Below are positions 10,507 through 22,954 of a stretch of DNA of 64,000 bases, piece by piece. The DNA lies in NCBI RefSeq assembly GCF_047948215.1, contig NC_134456.1, positions 60,093,029-60,157,028 on the forward strand, written 5' to 3'. The position numbers and the translations under genes were made by a program. The notes beneath the pieces were generated by a model. It searched no databases, had not been told where the DNA came from, and saw only the letters and a list, made by a program, of their open reading frames with translations. The stretch comes from Lycorma delicatula. Taxonomy: Eukaryota; Arthropoda; Insecta; Hemiptera; Fulgoridae. Numbering within the stretch: the stretch's first letter is position 1; each line of letters starts with the position of its first letter.

Positions 10507-13274
10507 AAAAAAGAATTAGCGAATGAAATTAATTTTTTTTATTTATGAAGCAAACATACTATTTCTTTCGTTCAATATTATAAATTTCAAAATCAAATTA
10601 TTTTGAAAATAAATAATTGATGTATATTTTGTGACTAAAACTGTGTAAATCATAAATATTTTAAAAAGCATTAATTTTGACCAGTTACTGAGCAAAGCTA
10701 TTTCAATATTCAATATAAATACGCATCAAACTGTGATTATTATATCCAATCTTTATTGTAACTATATAATGTATGAAATAATTCAACCAAAGAGTAATTA
10801 AATTTTACTCTGAAATCAGGATCACTTAATCATCAAATCAATATTGTTACGGACAATAATGAGAAATGTGGTCATATTTGTACGTTTGGATAACAAATAC
10901 ATCATCAACCAGTTTAATTATTATTGTCAGCTACAAATATTATATGTTTGAATTTAACGTTTATTACTAATAATCAATAATATAATGTAATATATTATAG
11001 TATTATTTCACAAAAAAATCTATAAGTAATTCTCAGTAGAAACCGTTTATTTAATTAGTTACTGAAAGTTATTATTCCGAATTCGTGTTAAATAGTTTTG
11101 AATACAACATTATAAGAATAAAGTTTACAAACTTTGCAAATAAATAATGCTACAAAAATATATAAAAATTTTTTTAGAAAAACAAACCTACAAAAAATTA
11201 AAGTCATAAAAAATGATCACTGATTTAGAAAGGCATAAGAAAAGAATATTTATTTAGCTTCCGATAATTTTTAATTTGTATACAGAAGTAATAATAAAGA
11301 AATCAAAGGTCAAATTTAAAATCGGAGTCGTTAACCAAGAACAACAAATATAAATGTTAAAATTAATTGATAACATTTTTCTTCTAGCAGAAACAAAAAT
11401 TGAGATTGAAGATATTCTAAATGATATGGATTTATTACGAATACTAGAAGGTAGATTCAGTCTGAAAATAAATATTAGTAAAAAAGTATAATGAAATATG
11501 ATAGAAAGAAGGGTAAAGAGGAATTAAATATTCCTCTTCTAATTCTAATAAAAATTAGAATTTATAAAACAAAAACAGGTAATTTTGTATTCTCTATGTA
11601 GTAATTATGTTGAGGTTTAAAGATCAGCAGAAATCCAAAACAAAGTGGGAATAGCATCAAATAATTCAAATTATTGAACATAAATAAAATTATTGACTGA
11701 ATTAAAATTAGTAACTTCGTACTTTGTTAGTGAAATACAGAAGAAAAAAAAAATAGTAATAATAGCGTAATTGTTTAAAAGATATTCAAAATGGATTAGT
11801 TACAGCAATTTAAACGGCCCCGTTTATAGTGCATTGAATAGTTAGTATAGTTTATTGTATATTGAATATACAATATTGATACGACATGAATAAATCCCTT
11901 AAAGGCATTGTTTTATAAATTTTCTACAAAACATGTTTGAATAATTTAAGATTCTGTAATTACTCATAGTGCCCAGCAGAATAATATTTAAAACCCACCA
12001 TAGGGCTGTATTACTTTAGTGCGTCGTTGTAAAACCAAATAACTATATCAATTAAAATTAATTGAATTTAATAAATTATATTTACCAACAAGATTGGTAT
12101 TTTCAAATAATACTGGAGAATATAATTGAAAAATATCAAACAAAAATATGCAAACAAAATCATATTTATATTAAATTATTTAAAATTGTATAATAAATGA
12201 ATAAATGAATAACAATAATTTAAATATTATTTAAAATTTAATTTATTGTTTTTATTGTTTATTTAATTTTATTGTTTTGAATATTTAATATATCTATCAT
12301 TTTTGTTAATAATATTCATCACTACTTCTTCAAATAAATAATAAAAAACAAAAATATTTCCATAAAAAATTACCAACTAAACGATTAATTTTTTCTAAAA
12401 TTTACAATATTTTATTTTAATAAGTCTTATCTAGCCTAGTTAATTTAGAAATATTTATTTACATGAACTCAACACGTATAACTCCTGCTTAAACGACCTA
12501 CACTGAAGACTCTTCGCGACATTGTTAGAAAGTTTTGTTTATACATGAGTTTAGACTTAAGAACAGTATTTACAGCAATTTTCTTCCTAGACATAATTTA
12601 CGAAGGATATACTGCGCTTAAATATGTTTAAATTAAAGATTATACAGTAAAAAAACGGAGGTAAATATCTTTAGTGTGTTTCAAAAACGAATCTCTAAGA
12701 ATAAAATTACATAGATTATCTGTACAAGTAGACGACTAAAAATTTTCTACTGAATAATAATTTTATAAAATATATATATATATTTCACAAAAATACAATT
12801 TCATGTTTTTTTTTTTAGGGAATGTTTTAAATATAAATTGATGAAATCTACAATAATTTAACATATGTTCAATTCCAAATATTGAATTACAATACACAAA
12901 TTTATTTAACTAAACTAAAAGTGAAAGATAGAAATCTGTTGAAACGTTTAATATATCACATGAAAATTCAAAGATATCCGAAATATCTGAATTTCGTTTT
13001 ATTTAATGGATAGTTTCTACATCTCTTGTTTTTGAACTAATCTAAAACGAGTAGCTGTATTACAACCTATTAAATTGGTTTGTCGTGTCAGGATTTGTTT
13101 TTTAATCGGAAACCCGATCAATAAATTTCGATTTCCCTTATGGAATGATCTAACCTCTACGTCACCTCGGTAAATTTAACTATGATGATATTTGCAGAAA
13201 TCGTATATTTCAGTCAGATGAGCAATTTGAAAATAATTCATGTTTATGAGCATTCATTCAATATAAATGTTCTA
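10507..13274. other. AT-rich spacer
   Basis: Very AT-rich with no recognisable gene or repeat; a (TA)n run lies at about 12770-12783. Confidence 0.5.
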
Positions 13275-14060
13275 AGTTAGCGTATGTAGACGAACTGGTG
13301 TTGACTACAAAACCTGAGGAAAAACCAAGACCGTTAGCTTTAATCTAACGATCCGAAATGAGGATTTGGAAAAAGGAAACATGAGAATAATATTAGAAAA
13401 ACCCAAAATCTTGCTGATCTCTAAAAACAGAAGAGATATAAATGGAGCAAGTTGAGTTGCACCTAAGTGGAGCAATGAAGCACCTAGATTGACTTCAGAT
13501 ATTTGAGCGCTGCTATTGTAATATTAGAATGGAAGAGAAGAAATATTCTAGAATGTCTGCGGAGGTAAGTTGTATTTTGCTCCAACCAGAGGATTATTCA
13601 ACATGAAAAAATCAGTGTAAACACTAAAATGGTTGTATTTAAATCTACGTATATTCCTACACTTATACATTCTGGCAAAACATGGTCGCTGAATGAAAGT
13701 AATAGAAGTCGGCTGCACGCGCAAGAAATGAGGTTTCTGAGAATAATGTTACAAAACATTAGAAGAAACCAAAATGTACGATCAGCTTTGGATAGCAAAC
13801 CCTTAGAAGAACAGTGAATGAGGGTCAACTGAAATGATTTGGACCATGTGAATGGAACTTGATAGATTGTAGAAGAAAGCTTGGGAATATAGAGTCGAGG
13901 GAAAGAGAGGGAGTGGAAGGTTAGCGAAAAAATGGGGAGATGGAATTAGGATATTGGAGGAGAGTAGTTGACTGACGTGTGATTAGAAGGAATTAGTAAG
14001 ATCGCAGAACGTGGGCGGGTGTTGTAACCTCAAACCGATACGAATTCAAGATGACTAACT
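13275..14060 (+). pseudogene. LINE reverse transcriptase C-terminal half
   Basis: Starting near 13285, a degenerate RT box (YVDELVLTTKPEE; the usual form is YADD followed by V-L-x-T) is followed by a broken thumb region. An open frame at 13629-13817 reads MVVFKSTYIPTLIHSG, then TWSLNESNRSRLHAQEMRFL, which is the standard V-x-K-S-x-Y-x-P-x-L-x-Y-G-x-E-x-W segment of non-LTR elements. A frameshift then leads to AWEYRVEGKRGSGRLAKKW, and the ORF ends with VVTSNRYEFKMTN and a stop near 14050. This is known as the tail of insect LINE ORFs (Dong/RTE-like by inference). It is dead: stops and shifts are frequent and the endonuclease and most of the RT are absent. Confidence 0.8.
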
Positions 14061-16164
14061 AAGTTCATTTTTACGTAAATACATCGCGTTTTAAATTCAG
14101 TAATGTGAAAAAATGACAAAGTACCAGAAGAGAGCAGAGTCTTTGAACTAACTCTTAATTAATGAAATGAAAATTTATGGTCATCATGAAAAAAATGTTG
14201 AGAATGTTTCTATGTACATAGTGGGCAGATAGAAAGAAAAAGTAGTAAAAATCACACAACGTCTTGGAGGCGGTTGAGAATGAGTTAATTCTAAGGGAAC
14301 AGTAATAAGTGGAAAAAGTTATAGGAATAACTTATTAGTTTTAGGAACTTATTAGGAATAGCATATTAGTTTTTCTGTTGTCAAGATCTGAATGTGGAAT
14401 TGAAACTGTTTTTGTCTGAATTTTGTGTTTCAATAATATGAAAGCATTAATTCCTAATAAATGTTGTATGAATGATGATGCATGTGACAAATAAATACAT
14501 ATTGAAGATTTCAAGAGCTCAAGGGGAAGATTTCATATGTGGAAATAAATTAGAAAAGAGGACTATTTATTTATCAATATTAGGCAGTAGAAAGGTCACT
14601 GTAACGATTACATTATTAATGGGAGTAATCATAAGTTTATATCAATGGTTGTGTAAGGGAAGATCATCTTACGGAAAAAGAAGGAGAAATAACATGGCTT
14701 CAATCTGACTGAATGAACTTCATTTTCTTTGGCTAAATGGCGTAGATCCCTGGCGGTGTAGAACCTGCCCAACACTTTCAGTCTTTTCTTCAGATACGAA
14801 TATTTATTTGCCTCTTTCATTCGGTTTATAATTCAAAAACGTTCTAGGCTCCGTATATTTTTATGTATTTTAATTTTGAAGATCCACTTGAAACTTATTT
14901 TTTATGCATTCTTGAACAATACCACGTACAGCCTTAAATCCACAATCAATATTCATCGATATCTTTAATATGAGAAAAAAACATAGATAATAACCTAAGT
15001 ATGAATTTGATAGACATGTTTTAAACTTCTGCCATATGTATCACTTTAGATCTAATCGGTTCAAAAGCTAAGCCCTGGAAAGCTAAACACCTTTATTTAT
15101 TTGGTGACGAATAATCATTTAAAAAAATAATACACATGCCACTGGAACTTAACATTATGTCCCCCCCCAAAATAAGATAAACGTCGTTATTCGCTTAAAG
15201 ATAAAAATAACAGGTTATAAAGAAAATATTGTGGAACTCCTAAATCAACTAAAATGTTGTTTCTTTTGTTAGTTATTCGTATACAATAAAACGTTTAATA
15301 GATTTTTACAATTGAACTTCCTTTAAAGCGATTTTTCATTATAGCCTCTTATCAATACGGTCAAATGTTTTCTCATAAATCAATTAAAGTAATTTGGACC
15401 TATTAATTACATACTCCAGCTTTTTCGAGCAGCTGTTGGAGAGAAAAAACTGTAAATAAACGAACGTCCCCAATCCTGAATAAGTATTTTTTTAAATATT
15501 TTTCTTTTAAGTTACCCAAAGGAAAATTCAGTAGTATAAAGATTCTTCTTCCTGAAGGAACATGATTTTGCAGTCATGTGTTTCTACGTAGGGCTGAAAA
15601 ATCAAAGAGGATTTTTTTGTAATCTAAGATAACTTTTTACAAACCACATCTAAGTTTAAAAACGATGGGATAGTAGCCGACATTTGTAACGGAAAAGGCG
15701 CTTGAAAAAAGTATACAAAAGTACACAATAAATTAGATAATTTTCCAAACGGGTATAGTGCATACGATGAAACTAAAAGCTTGCTTGCACGAGGCAGACA
15801 GTCGTTGCGCAGAGCGTATTACTCTTTTCTCGTAACATTAGGGTCATTCAGAAACCAAATATGTTGCAATACAGTTTGTTTAACTATTTTCATAAATAGC
15901 TACAATTCTTTCCAAGATTAAAATTTATTATATGTCTAATTTCAGATATTGATTTCTTTAAAAATATTTAGCGCACTTATAAATATTTCTCACTGTATAC
16001 AGCGCAAAAACAAATAATTTGTACTTGTATTAATACATTATTATTATTATTAAATTCCTCCATCAAGTGAGTTATAAAATGAATGACCACTTTATATGAA
16101 TAAAGGTTATCAAGATATTTCATTTTAGTTACATTTATACGCACTTCCAATGTGTATTAGTTTT
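14061..16164. other. mostly unassigned AT-rich DNA
   Basis: No recognised gene. A minus-strand frame at 14629-14820 (63 codons; it contains RFYTARDLRHLAKENEVHSV) is charged and less biased than chance ORFs here, but I do not recognise it. A C run lies at 15162-15169. A (TTA)n tract lies near 16031-16045. Confidence 0.4.
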
Positions 16165-16254
16165 TTTTTGTTTGTTTTTGGCGGGCGAAAAACGCTTCGG
16201 CGCTATCAAAGCCTACAATTTTTTAAAAGAAAATAAATTAAAAAAAAAACTGTC

Positions 16255-16670
16255 TTAAAAACCAAAAAATTAAGCAAAAACTTACAACTAATATCACAGC
16301 TAAAAATTTATTTTTAAGAACACTTTAAACTACTATCACAGCCGTAAAAATAAAATTAAAAATGAGTTAAAACTAAAAACATAAAATTTACCTAAGAATA
16401 AAAAGAGTTTAAAAAAATCCAAGAGGGGTGTAAAGGGCCCAACTCGGATAAAGAGACTAAAAAAATTAAGATAAAAAACTAAACCTAGGTTAAAAACTAA
16501 AATATTTAAAAAGCTAAAACTTACAACTTATAACACAGTGGGAAACTTAATAAGGTAACATTTATTTAAAAAGAAACAAATAAATATATATAAAATATAA
16601 ATATAATTCAATAAATTTAACGAAGTCCGAGAGGGATGTAAAATATCCAATCCCGGATAAAGAATAAAAA
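16255..16670 (-). repeat. duplicated 3' UTR block within the LINE
   Basis: Two related blocks follow each other: CTTACAACTAATATCACAG at about 16281 leading to GAGGGGTGTAAAG and ACTCGGATAAAGAG at 16421-16456, and CTTACAACTTATAACACAG at about 16520 leading to GAGGGATGTAAAATATCC and CCCGGATAAAGAA at about 16629-16666. The 33.9-kb copy appears to have only one such block (TCCCTCCCCGGATAG). Confidence 0.65.
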
Positions 16671-16929
16671 TAAAATAAAAATCATAATTTAATGAACAGA
16701 AAAATAAAAATGTTACAATAATTCTTCAGCATTAGAATAAAAAATATTTTTTATGAAACAAATAAACAAATAAAATGTAAAAAATTTTTACATTTTATAT
16801 CAAAATTTTAAACTTTGTGTAAAATATTAACACTTCGTAAAAATAGTAACACCCGGTTTAAAATTCCCTTATTATTGCCAAAAATTTGGCGAATATTTTT
16901 ACGTAATTTAAATTTACAACCCAAAGCCA

Positions 16930-19700
16930 CATAACATATGCAATCCACAAGTATGTGGTGCACAGTCATGCGGCAGTTGCATCGTGCGCATACGGGTGCG
17001 TGTCAAGATACTAGTACCTGATATCAAGATCAGGTACTAGTGTGATTCTGGTATGTTCTAATCGCAATCGACAGAGGACCACTTCCTCACGACGAATTTT
17101 TCTGCATGAGGAGTTTCATGGCAACACAGAAACTTTAATGTGCCGGAGTTTGTTATCAACGGTACCCGGCCAGTCACCTTGCCACTTTGCACGAAGAGAC
17201 TGTTTTGTACAATTAATAAACTCAGAAGTAGCAACACGAGTGGTGAAAGGAGGTTGATTACATGCGTCTTTAGCAGCGGAATCTGCACGTTCATTACCTG
17301 GAATTCCCACAGGGTTAGAAATACAAAGAAACTCACTTGTGTGTTGCGATGGTTTGGTTCAACTCAGCGATTGCATTATAGATTTCAGTGACCAAAGGAT
17401 ATCCAGAGTAGAAATCTTCTAAAGCTTGGAGTGCACTATACGAGTCGCTACAAATAAGGATATGACGGTATTTTGAGTTAACGGTATACAATGCCTTATT
17501 GATAGCTTACCGTTCAGCAGTACCTCTAATATTAGGCAGACCAAACGTATAGATTCTGGTATTAAGAATAAATGCGTAACCAACGGTATCATTCTGTTTT
17601 GATCCATCTGTGTATACAATTGCGTCTGGGTTTATTTTGGAGAAAATATGGTGAAAATATGGTCTTCATATCTTTGTAAATTAGGATTTGCAAGAACTAT
17701 GGTTAAAGCCGGGTGATTCGGACGCCCTTTAAGACGCACAAAATAAGATGCTAGAAGTTGGTTCTGTCTATCTCAAAGTGATGGTTCACCGCACTCAACA
17801 AGTATGCTAATAACAGGGCTTGATCTAAAAGCATCTGTAGCAAGACAGAAAAAGCATGATGTACAGCATCTAACATCTTCAGCGCAGAATTACGCGCTGA
17901 AGAGTAGGCGATACAACCATAATCTAAGCGGGAACGAACTATGGAATAATAAAATCGCAACATACATGACCGATCGGCTCCCCAATTGGTGTTGCTAAGG
18001 ACTCGCTGGATATCCAAAAGTTTGGAACATTATGTTTTTAATTCTTTGATGTGTTTGACCCAAGTAAGGCGGCTATCAAAAAATAAACCTAAAACCCTAA
18101 TACCGAGAGAGATAGTAATTAGCTCTCCGTTGAGAAAAACTTGCGGAATGGAAGGGCCCGCAGCCGAGAAAAACCACACATTTCGTTTTCTCAGGTGAAA
18201 AGGTGAAGCCGGTAACCCAGGGACCAAGTTTCAAGGCGAGATATAGTGTTCTGCAGCAGTCTCTGTGCTGCAGCTGTTACGGGACGTAATATATACAGCA
18301 AAGTCATCAACAAATAATGAACATGAAACAAATGGCTGCACACATTTAGTAATACTGATGATGGCTATAGAAAATAAGGTGGTACTTAAAACACTTCCTT
18401 GAGGCACTCCATGCTCCAAGGTGATGCTACCCGATAAAGAATCTCCAACACGAACACGGAAAGTTTGGTCATTTAAGAAATCTCCGATAAATGCAAGTAT
18501 ACAACCCTTGGATTCCCTTTCTGTAAGGGTATTAAGAATATCATGTCGCCAGTTCGTGTCGTATGCTTTTTTATATCAAAGAAGACAGCTACGAGGCGCT
18601 GGCTGAGTACGTAAGCGTTTTTAATAGCTGCTTCCAGTGACACTTAATGGTCAATAGAAGAACGACCTTGGCAGAAATCGCACTGTTCTAGACATAGAAG
18701 TCCAAGTCTCTCCAAGTACAATGTGAGCTTGCGGTTCACCATTCTCTCCATCACTTTGCAAAGAAAAGATGTAGGGCGGTATAAAGAGATAGGGGAGTAG
18801 CTTGAGGGGCTTCCTTTGTCTTTACCAGACAAATGTATACAATGGTACGACAATGGAATCTTACAAACTGAAGGGGAAACTTGTGAGACGAATAAACTAT
18901 TATGAATACACAATAGGTGTTATAGCGCCGAATCAGAAAAGTTTGAGAGCATACTGAGACGAATGTTGTCAGGGCCAGGGGAGGTCTCACGTGAGTTTTT
19001 ACGTATGTTTGACAACTCGTTGATTGAAAATAGAGCGTTTAATTCACTGACCGAATCACCAACGTTCAACGATAGTACTTCCATCTGTAATTTGTACCTC
19101 TGAAATTTATTATTGTATGATGAGGTAAAGAACACCGAACGGAAACAATTTGCCAAAATACTTGCCATTGTAGAAGGTGATGTAAGGAGTTCTCCTTCAT
19201 GAATCAGTCCGCGAATGGATTGTTTTGGTGATCAGCAAATTGTACGGATCTTTTTCCATACAGTAGATGTGCGTGAGATGGTGTCCACGAAATTCCTCCG
19301 TAGCGTCTAAGAATACCCGACGACACACCGCTCTAGCCTTACGGTACAAATCTAGGTGTTCATTTGTAGGCCTACGGTTAAATTTGCGCAGTGCTTGTCG
19401 TCAACTGCTAATAGCGTTTTGGCAATCAGCATTCCACCAAGGAACGGAAGGACGTCTTGGGTTTCCCGATTTTTGTGGGATATACCTATTAGCACTGTCA
19501 AGTATCAGAGACGTAAAAGAGGTAAGTTCGTCAAAGGCATCTTCACCACTGTCATACTGTGATGGGAAGACTTTATGATAACAGTTACGGTTTATGTGGT
19601 GTGAAACCGCTAATCGACGAAATGACGGACAAATTTATCATATATAGACAGTGGTAGTGAAAGTGACTTGTTTCGATGAAGACAGAAACGATTGTGAACT
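16930..19700 (-). pseudogene. ORF2: reverse transcriptase and RNase H (degenerate)
   Basis: Read 5' to 3' on the minus strand. The linker before the RT holds PSVPWWNADCQNAIS and RKFNRRPTNEHLDLYRKARA (about 19320-19450). RT finger motifs give PSSYSPISL, SFLCKVMERMVNRKLTLYLE and a Q-C-D-F-x-Q-G-R-S-S-I-D-H block (about 18650-18830). The palm has HGVPQGSVLSTTLF (18380-18417) and FVDD (18303-18314; the usual form is YADD). The thumb has WGADRSCMLRFYYSIVRSRL. RNase H follows with YTDGS near 17600-17615, GTAER at about 17510-17525, CSDSYSAL near 17440 and GIPGNERADSAAKDA near 17265-17310, so all four acidic positions are visible. The tail is APVCARCNCRMTVHHILVDC (16930-16995), a CxxC-H-C knuckle-like motif. 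Frameshifts and stops (one right after GTAER) make it non-functional. Confidence 0.9.
17010..17041. repeat. perfect 13-bp hairpin inside the LINE
   Basis: ACTAGTACCTGAT (17010-17022) and ATCAGGTACTAGT (17029-17041) flank a 6-base loop. The matching place in the 34.2-kb copy lacks the hairpin, so it arose by a local inverted duplication in this copy. Confidence 0.9.
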
Positions 19701-19720
19701 TGCACAAGAACTGAACATAT

Positions 19721-20142
19721 AATGCATATTAGTAGTAAATTTTAATAATAATAATAATAATAATAATAGTACAATCAACAATGAAAACAGTCGCACAAAA
19801 ATAAACTGGAAATTCTAAATAATAAAAATTTATAAATATTGTACAAAAAAGAATTGTACAATAACAGTATAATTGTACAACTAATTTAGAGTAATTAGGG
19901 ATACAATATACATTCAAGTACTAGTTAAGATTTTTTTAGTTTAAAAATACACCAAAATTAAATTCTCGTTTTTTCAATTTGTATTTCTTAATTTATTGAT
20001 ATTAATTACTTAATAATGAGTTATAACAAATAAAATATGAATACTGTAATAAATAAACGTGCATAACTAAAAGTACAATGATTATTATTGTTGATCTATT
20101 AGATGGGTGTAAATGTTTTCAGGTGCGGTAATAATGTAGTCT
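19721..20142. other. AT-rich spacer with (TAA)n tract
   Basis: A trinucleotide (TAA/AAT)n tract lies at about 19743-19769. No gene seen. Confidence 0.6.
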
Positions 20143-20450
20143 TCTTCTTCTTCTTCTTTTTCCTGTTTAGCCTCCGGTAACTACCGTTTTTAGATAATAC
20201 TTCAGAGGATGAATGAGGATGTTATGTATGAGTGTAAATGAAGTGTGGTCTTGTACATTCTCAGTTTGACCAATCCTGAGATGTGTGGTTAATTGAAACC
20301 CAACCACCAAAGAACACCGGTATCCACGATCTAGCATTCAAACCCATGTAAAAATAACTGGCTTTACTAGGACTTGAACGCTGGAACTCTCGGCTTCCAA
20401 ATCAGTTGATTTGGGAAGACGCGTTCACCACTAGACCAACCCGGTGGGTT
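20143..20450 (-). mobile_element. SINE-2 copy with 16-bp target-site duplication
   Basis: On the minus strand the tRNA-like head begins ACCCACCGGGTTGGTCTAG, with an A box in TGGTCTAGTGGTGAAC and a B box in GTTCAAGTCCTAG. A body of about 200 bp follows (with GATCGTGGATACCGG and GGTTGGGTTTCAATTAAC) and a (GAA)n tail. Identical 16-mers GGTAATAATGTAGTCT lie at 20127-20142 and 20451-20466. It is distinct from SINE-1 in head and body but shares the CATTCATCCTCTGAAG module near the tail. Confidence 0.9.
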
Positions 20451-20558
20451 GGTAATAATGTAGTCTAGACCTTCTCCAACACAAGCTTTTATTTTCATTA
20501 TATATGTACTGTATATTTACGTCTTGGGTTATTTATAATGTTCATAAATTTCGAAAAA
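20302..20558. repeat. 257-bp block duplicated at 21269-21525
   Basis: The block is repeated at a constant offset of 967 bases with no difference that I could find by eye. It joins the head half of SINE-2, one TSD arm, and about 90 bp of unique flank ending in TTCGAAAAA. Because the copy includes non-SINE flank, this is a DNA-level duplication and not a second retroposition. Confidence 0.85.
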
Positions 20559-20572
20559 TTATTTATAAAGAA

Positions 20573-21114
20573 ATCTGATGTGAAAACCACACGACTTCCT
20601 TGTACGCCTATTAAATTACATACACACATTTTTTTTAAACAAAAAGTACATAAAATTGTATTTCATAAAAACTTCTATTTTTTCATATTTTTTTTATTGT
20701 TATTACTGAATTATTATTTATTGTAAAGTTGTATTGTATAAGTTTTTTTACAATCGGAGGTTAATAGTTGGTAATAAATCAATACATTTAAATTAAAAAG
20801 AAAAAAAATTTAAAAAAAATATATGTATATGAATTTGGATTCGAACCGATGTGCCCTCCCCTTGTAAGGTCTAAATATTTCATTAAATAAAACTTTATTT
20901 GGCTATAACTCTGGAAGCAATGAAAATAAGTACCACTTATGATATATCGTTGAAAAGCTCTCAATGCAGGCTTATTACTGAGTTAAGAAAAAGTCCAAAA
21001 TACAATTGTTTTTTGGATTTTGGGTTTTTTGACACTTTTGGTTCAGTCGTTTTGCAATCAAAAGTGGAGGTGCACAACCAGATGTTACAAAGTCCTAAAT
21101 TCAAAATGCCGGCA
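20573..21114 (-). mobile_element. interspersed repeat family R, copy 2
   Basis: It shares ATCTGATGTG, ACTTCCTTGTACGCC, GGATTCGAACCGATGTGCC, TGGCTATAACTCTGGAAG and AACCAGATGTTACAAAG with the other copies. It is cut at about 21114 where SINE-2 sequence starts, so the palindromic end seen in copy 1 is missing. The ORFs at 20538-20726 and 20899-21135 fall in it and are not genes. Confidence 0.8.
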
Positions 21115-21416
21115 TCCTTCCTTTTTCCTGTTTAGCCTCCGGAAATTACCGTCAGGTATTACTTCAGAGGATGAATTAGGATGATATGTATGAGTGTAAG
21201 TAAAGTGTATGTAGCCTTGTACAGTCTCAGGTCAACTATTTCTGAGATGTGTGTTTAACTGAAAACCTAACCACCAAAGAACACCGGTATCCACGATCTA
21301 GCATTCAAACCCATGTAAAAATAACTGGCTTTACTAGGACTTGAACGCTGGAACTCTCGGCTTCCAAATCAGTTGATTTGGGAAGACGCGTTCACCACTA
21401 GACCAACCCGGTGGGT
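21115..21416 (-). mobile_element. SINE-2 copy, probable recombinant
   Basis: The tail half (21115-21268) differs from the 20-kb copy at many positions (GGAAATTACCGTCAGG, for example), while the head half (21269-21416) is identical to it and carries the same flank. The switch point lies inside the SINE. Confidence 0.8.
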
Positions 21417-21525
21417 TGGTAATAATGTAGTCTAGACCTTCTCCAACACAAGCTTTTATTTTCATTATATATGTACTGTATATTTACGTCTTGGGTTATT
21501 TATAATGTTCATAAATTTCGAAAAA

Positions 21526-22189
21526 AAATAACAAGAAATAAAACGTTGGGTAAATAAACAATAATTGTAATAAAGATTGAAATCAAATTTCACAATGATA
21601 AATAAATAAGTAATGTAAAAAATAAAATAGGTTTTATTAATTAACCGACAGTAAGAATAATTTTGTATAATTATGGGAAAAAATGAACTTGAACGCTAAG
21701 AGTTAATTTAGTTAACATTTGCCGCTTTTAAAGCGAATGAGATCGACATGAACTTTTTCTTTTTTTGTAAAACTTAAAAATAATTTACTCGTTCAGAACT
21801 ATAGAAAATCAGAAACTTTTAAGTAAAAATGGAATCTTACCACTAAATTTGCATTTGCTATAATGAAGTAATGAATGATTAATATGCTACGAATGCAAAT
21901 ATTTAACTTTATTAAAAGCTTCCTTTCTGGCTGACTCAATGGTTTGAATCGTGGTAATTCCAATACTCTGTATGGAATAATTGTCTTTTAAAACTTATGG
22001 TGGCAACTCAGTATATGAAATAGTTAACAAAAACGAAACATTGTAAAAAGAAAAAGATTTTTAGGCAGTTTTGCACAAGTCCGACTTTTCGTTATTTTGT
22101 TTTGTATAATGTTATTTGTATAATTATTTTCTAAAATTTTTTGCGTAAGAAATATACAAAACATAAATTTAATGAGAAAACTAGGAGGT
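21526..22189. other. AT-rich spacer
   Basis: No gene or shared repeat seen. Confidence 0.5.
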
Positions 22190-22490
22190 ATAATGTTTTG
22201 TTGACTTTTTGAAGAAAAATACTAACGGTGCTATTTTTGGTCGCACGGTGGGATTGGGGTTAAATAAAACTTTCTTGATGTTTTGAGATATGAGGGTACG
22301 AAAATATGATTTACTTAAAATGTAATTTCCTTATATACGTACATATATTTAGAGGCCCATTTATAAAATTCGTGGCTCGAAAAGCTCCAAAAATACTAGA
22401 TTAATTTCATTGAAATTTATATATACTGTTGTAGTGTATTTGAAGTTACGCATGTGAAAATTTGATGAAAATTGCTTGAGTTGTTCTTTA
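22190..22490 (-). repeat. interspersed repeat family X, copy 1
   Basis: This copy is in reverse orientation to 22955-23275 and 30095-30380. Landmarks are TTTTTGAAGAAAAATAC, GGTCGCA, ACTTAAAATGTAATTTCC and GTGGCTCGAAAAGCTCC. With copy 2 it forms an inverted pair around a spacer of about 460 bp. No coding content. Confidence 0.75.
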
Positions 22491-22954
22491 GTTACCCTTA
22501 TTTTAAGGTCAATAACAGACAACTATATAACTGTGGTTAATTTGACTTCGTATTTTTCATATGCGCATATGCGGTGAGTCACAGTAGTGAGCGAGTTTAA
22601 ACTTGATGTTTGTATATAGGGTCTTATTTATTTATTTGTTTTATTGTGTACAGGACTTATTTTTAACTATTTCATAAAAAATTATAATATTATACTACTT
22701 TAATTTTATAAAATAAATAAAAATATATTTAAATGTTACTTAAATAAAAACATTTTACCTCTTTCAGTTTTCCCATTTAATTTATGTTTTGTATATTTAT
22801 TGTGCAAAAAAAATATACAAAAATATTATATAAAACTAAATAACGAAGAGTCGGCCTTCTTGAAGATCTGTGAAAGGATTTTTTTTTTTTTTATATAATA
22901 TTAAAATATATTTTCTGTTATGAGAAAATTAAATTATACGTATAACTATAATTA

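Larger units (their letters stand above)
16165..19720 (-). mobile_element. 5'-truncated I-type LINE retrotransposon
   Basis: An element of about 3.5 kb on the minus strand. Its 3' end lies at the low coordinate, with an A-rich tail (T run around 16160-16170 on the plus strand) next to a degenerate form of the family's terminal hairpin (GGGCGAAAAACGC). The 3' UTR (16205-16870) is AT-rich and contains an internal duplication. The coding part holds the region after the endonuclease, the RT, RNase H and a Cys-rich tail. The apurinic endonuclease domain and ORF1 are missing, so it is 5' truncated near 19720. A second copy of the 3' end lies at 33655-34340 and a third at 4946-5094. RNase H plus a CCHC-like tail places it with the I/R1-like group; the exact clade is inference. 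Confidence 0.85.

Noticed and set aside
17042..19578. several plus-strand ORFs
   Set aside because: Antisense shadows of the minus-strand LINE ORF2, whose RT and RNase H motifs are clear.
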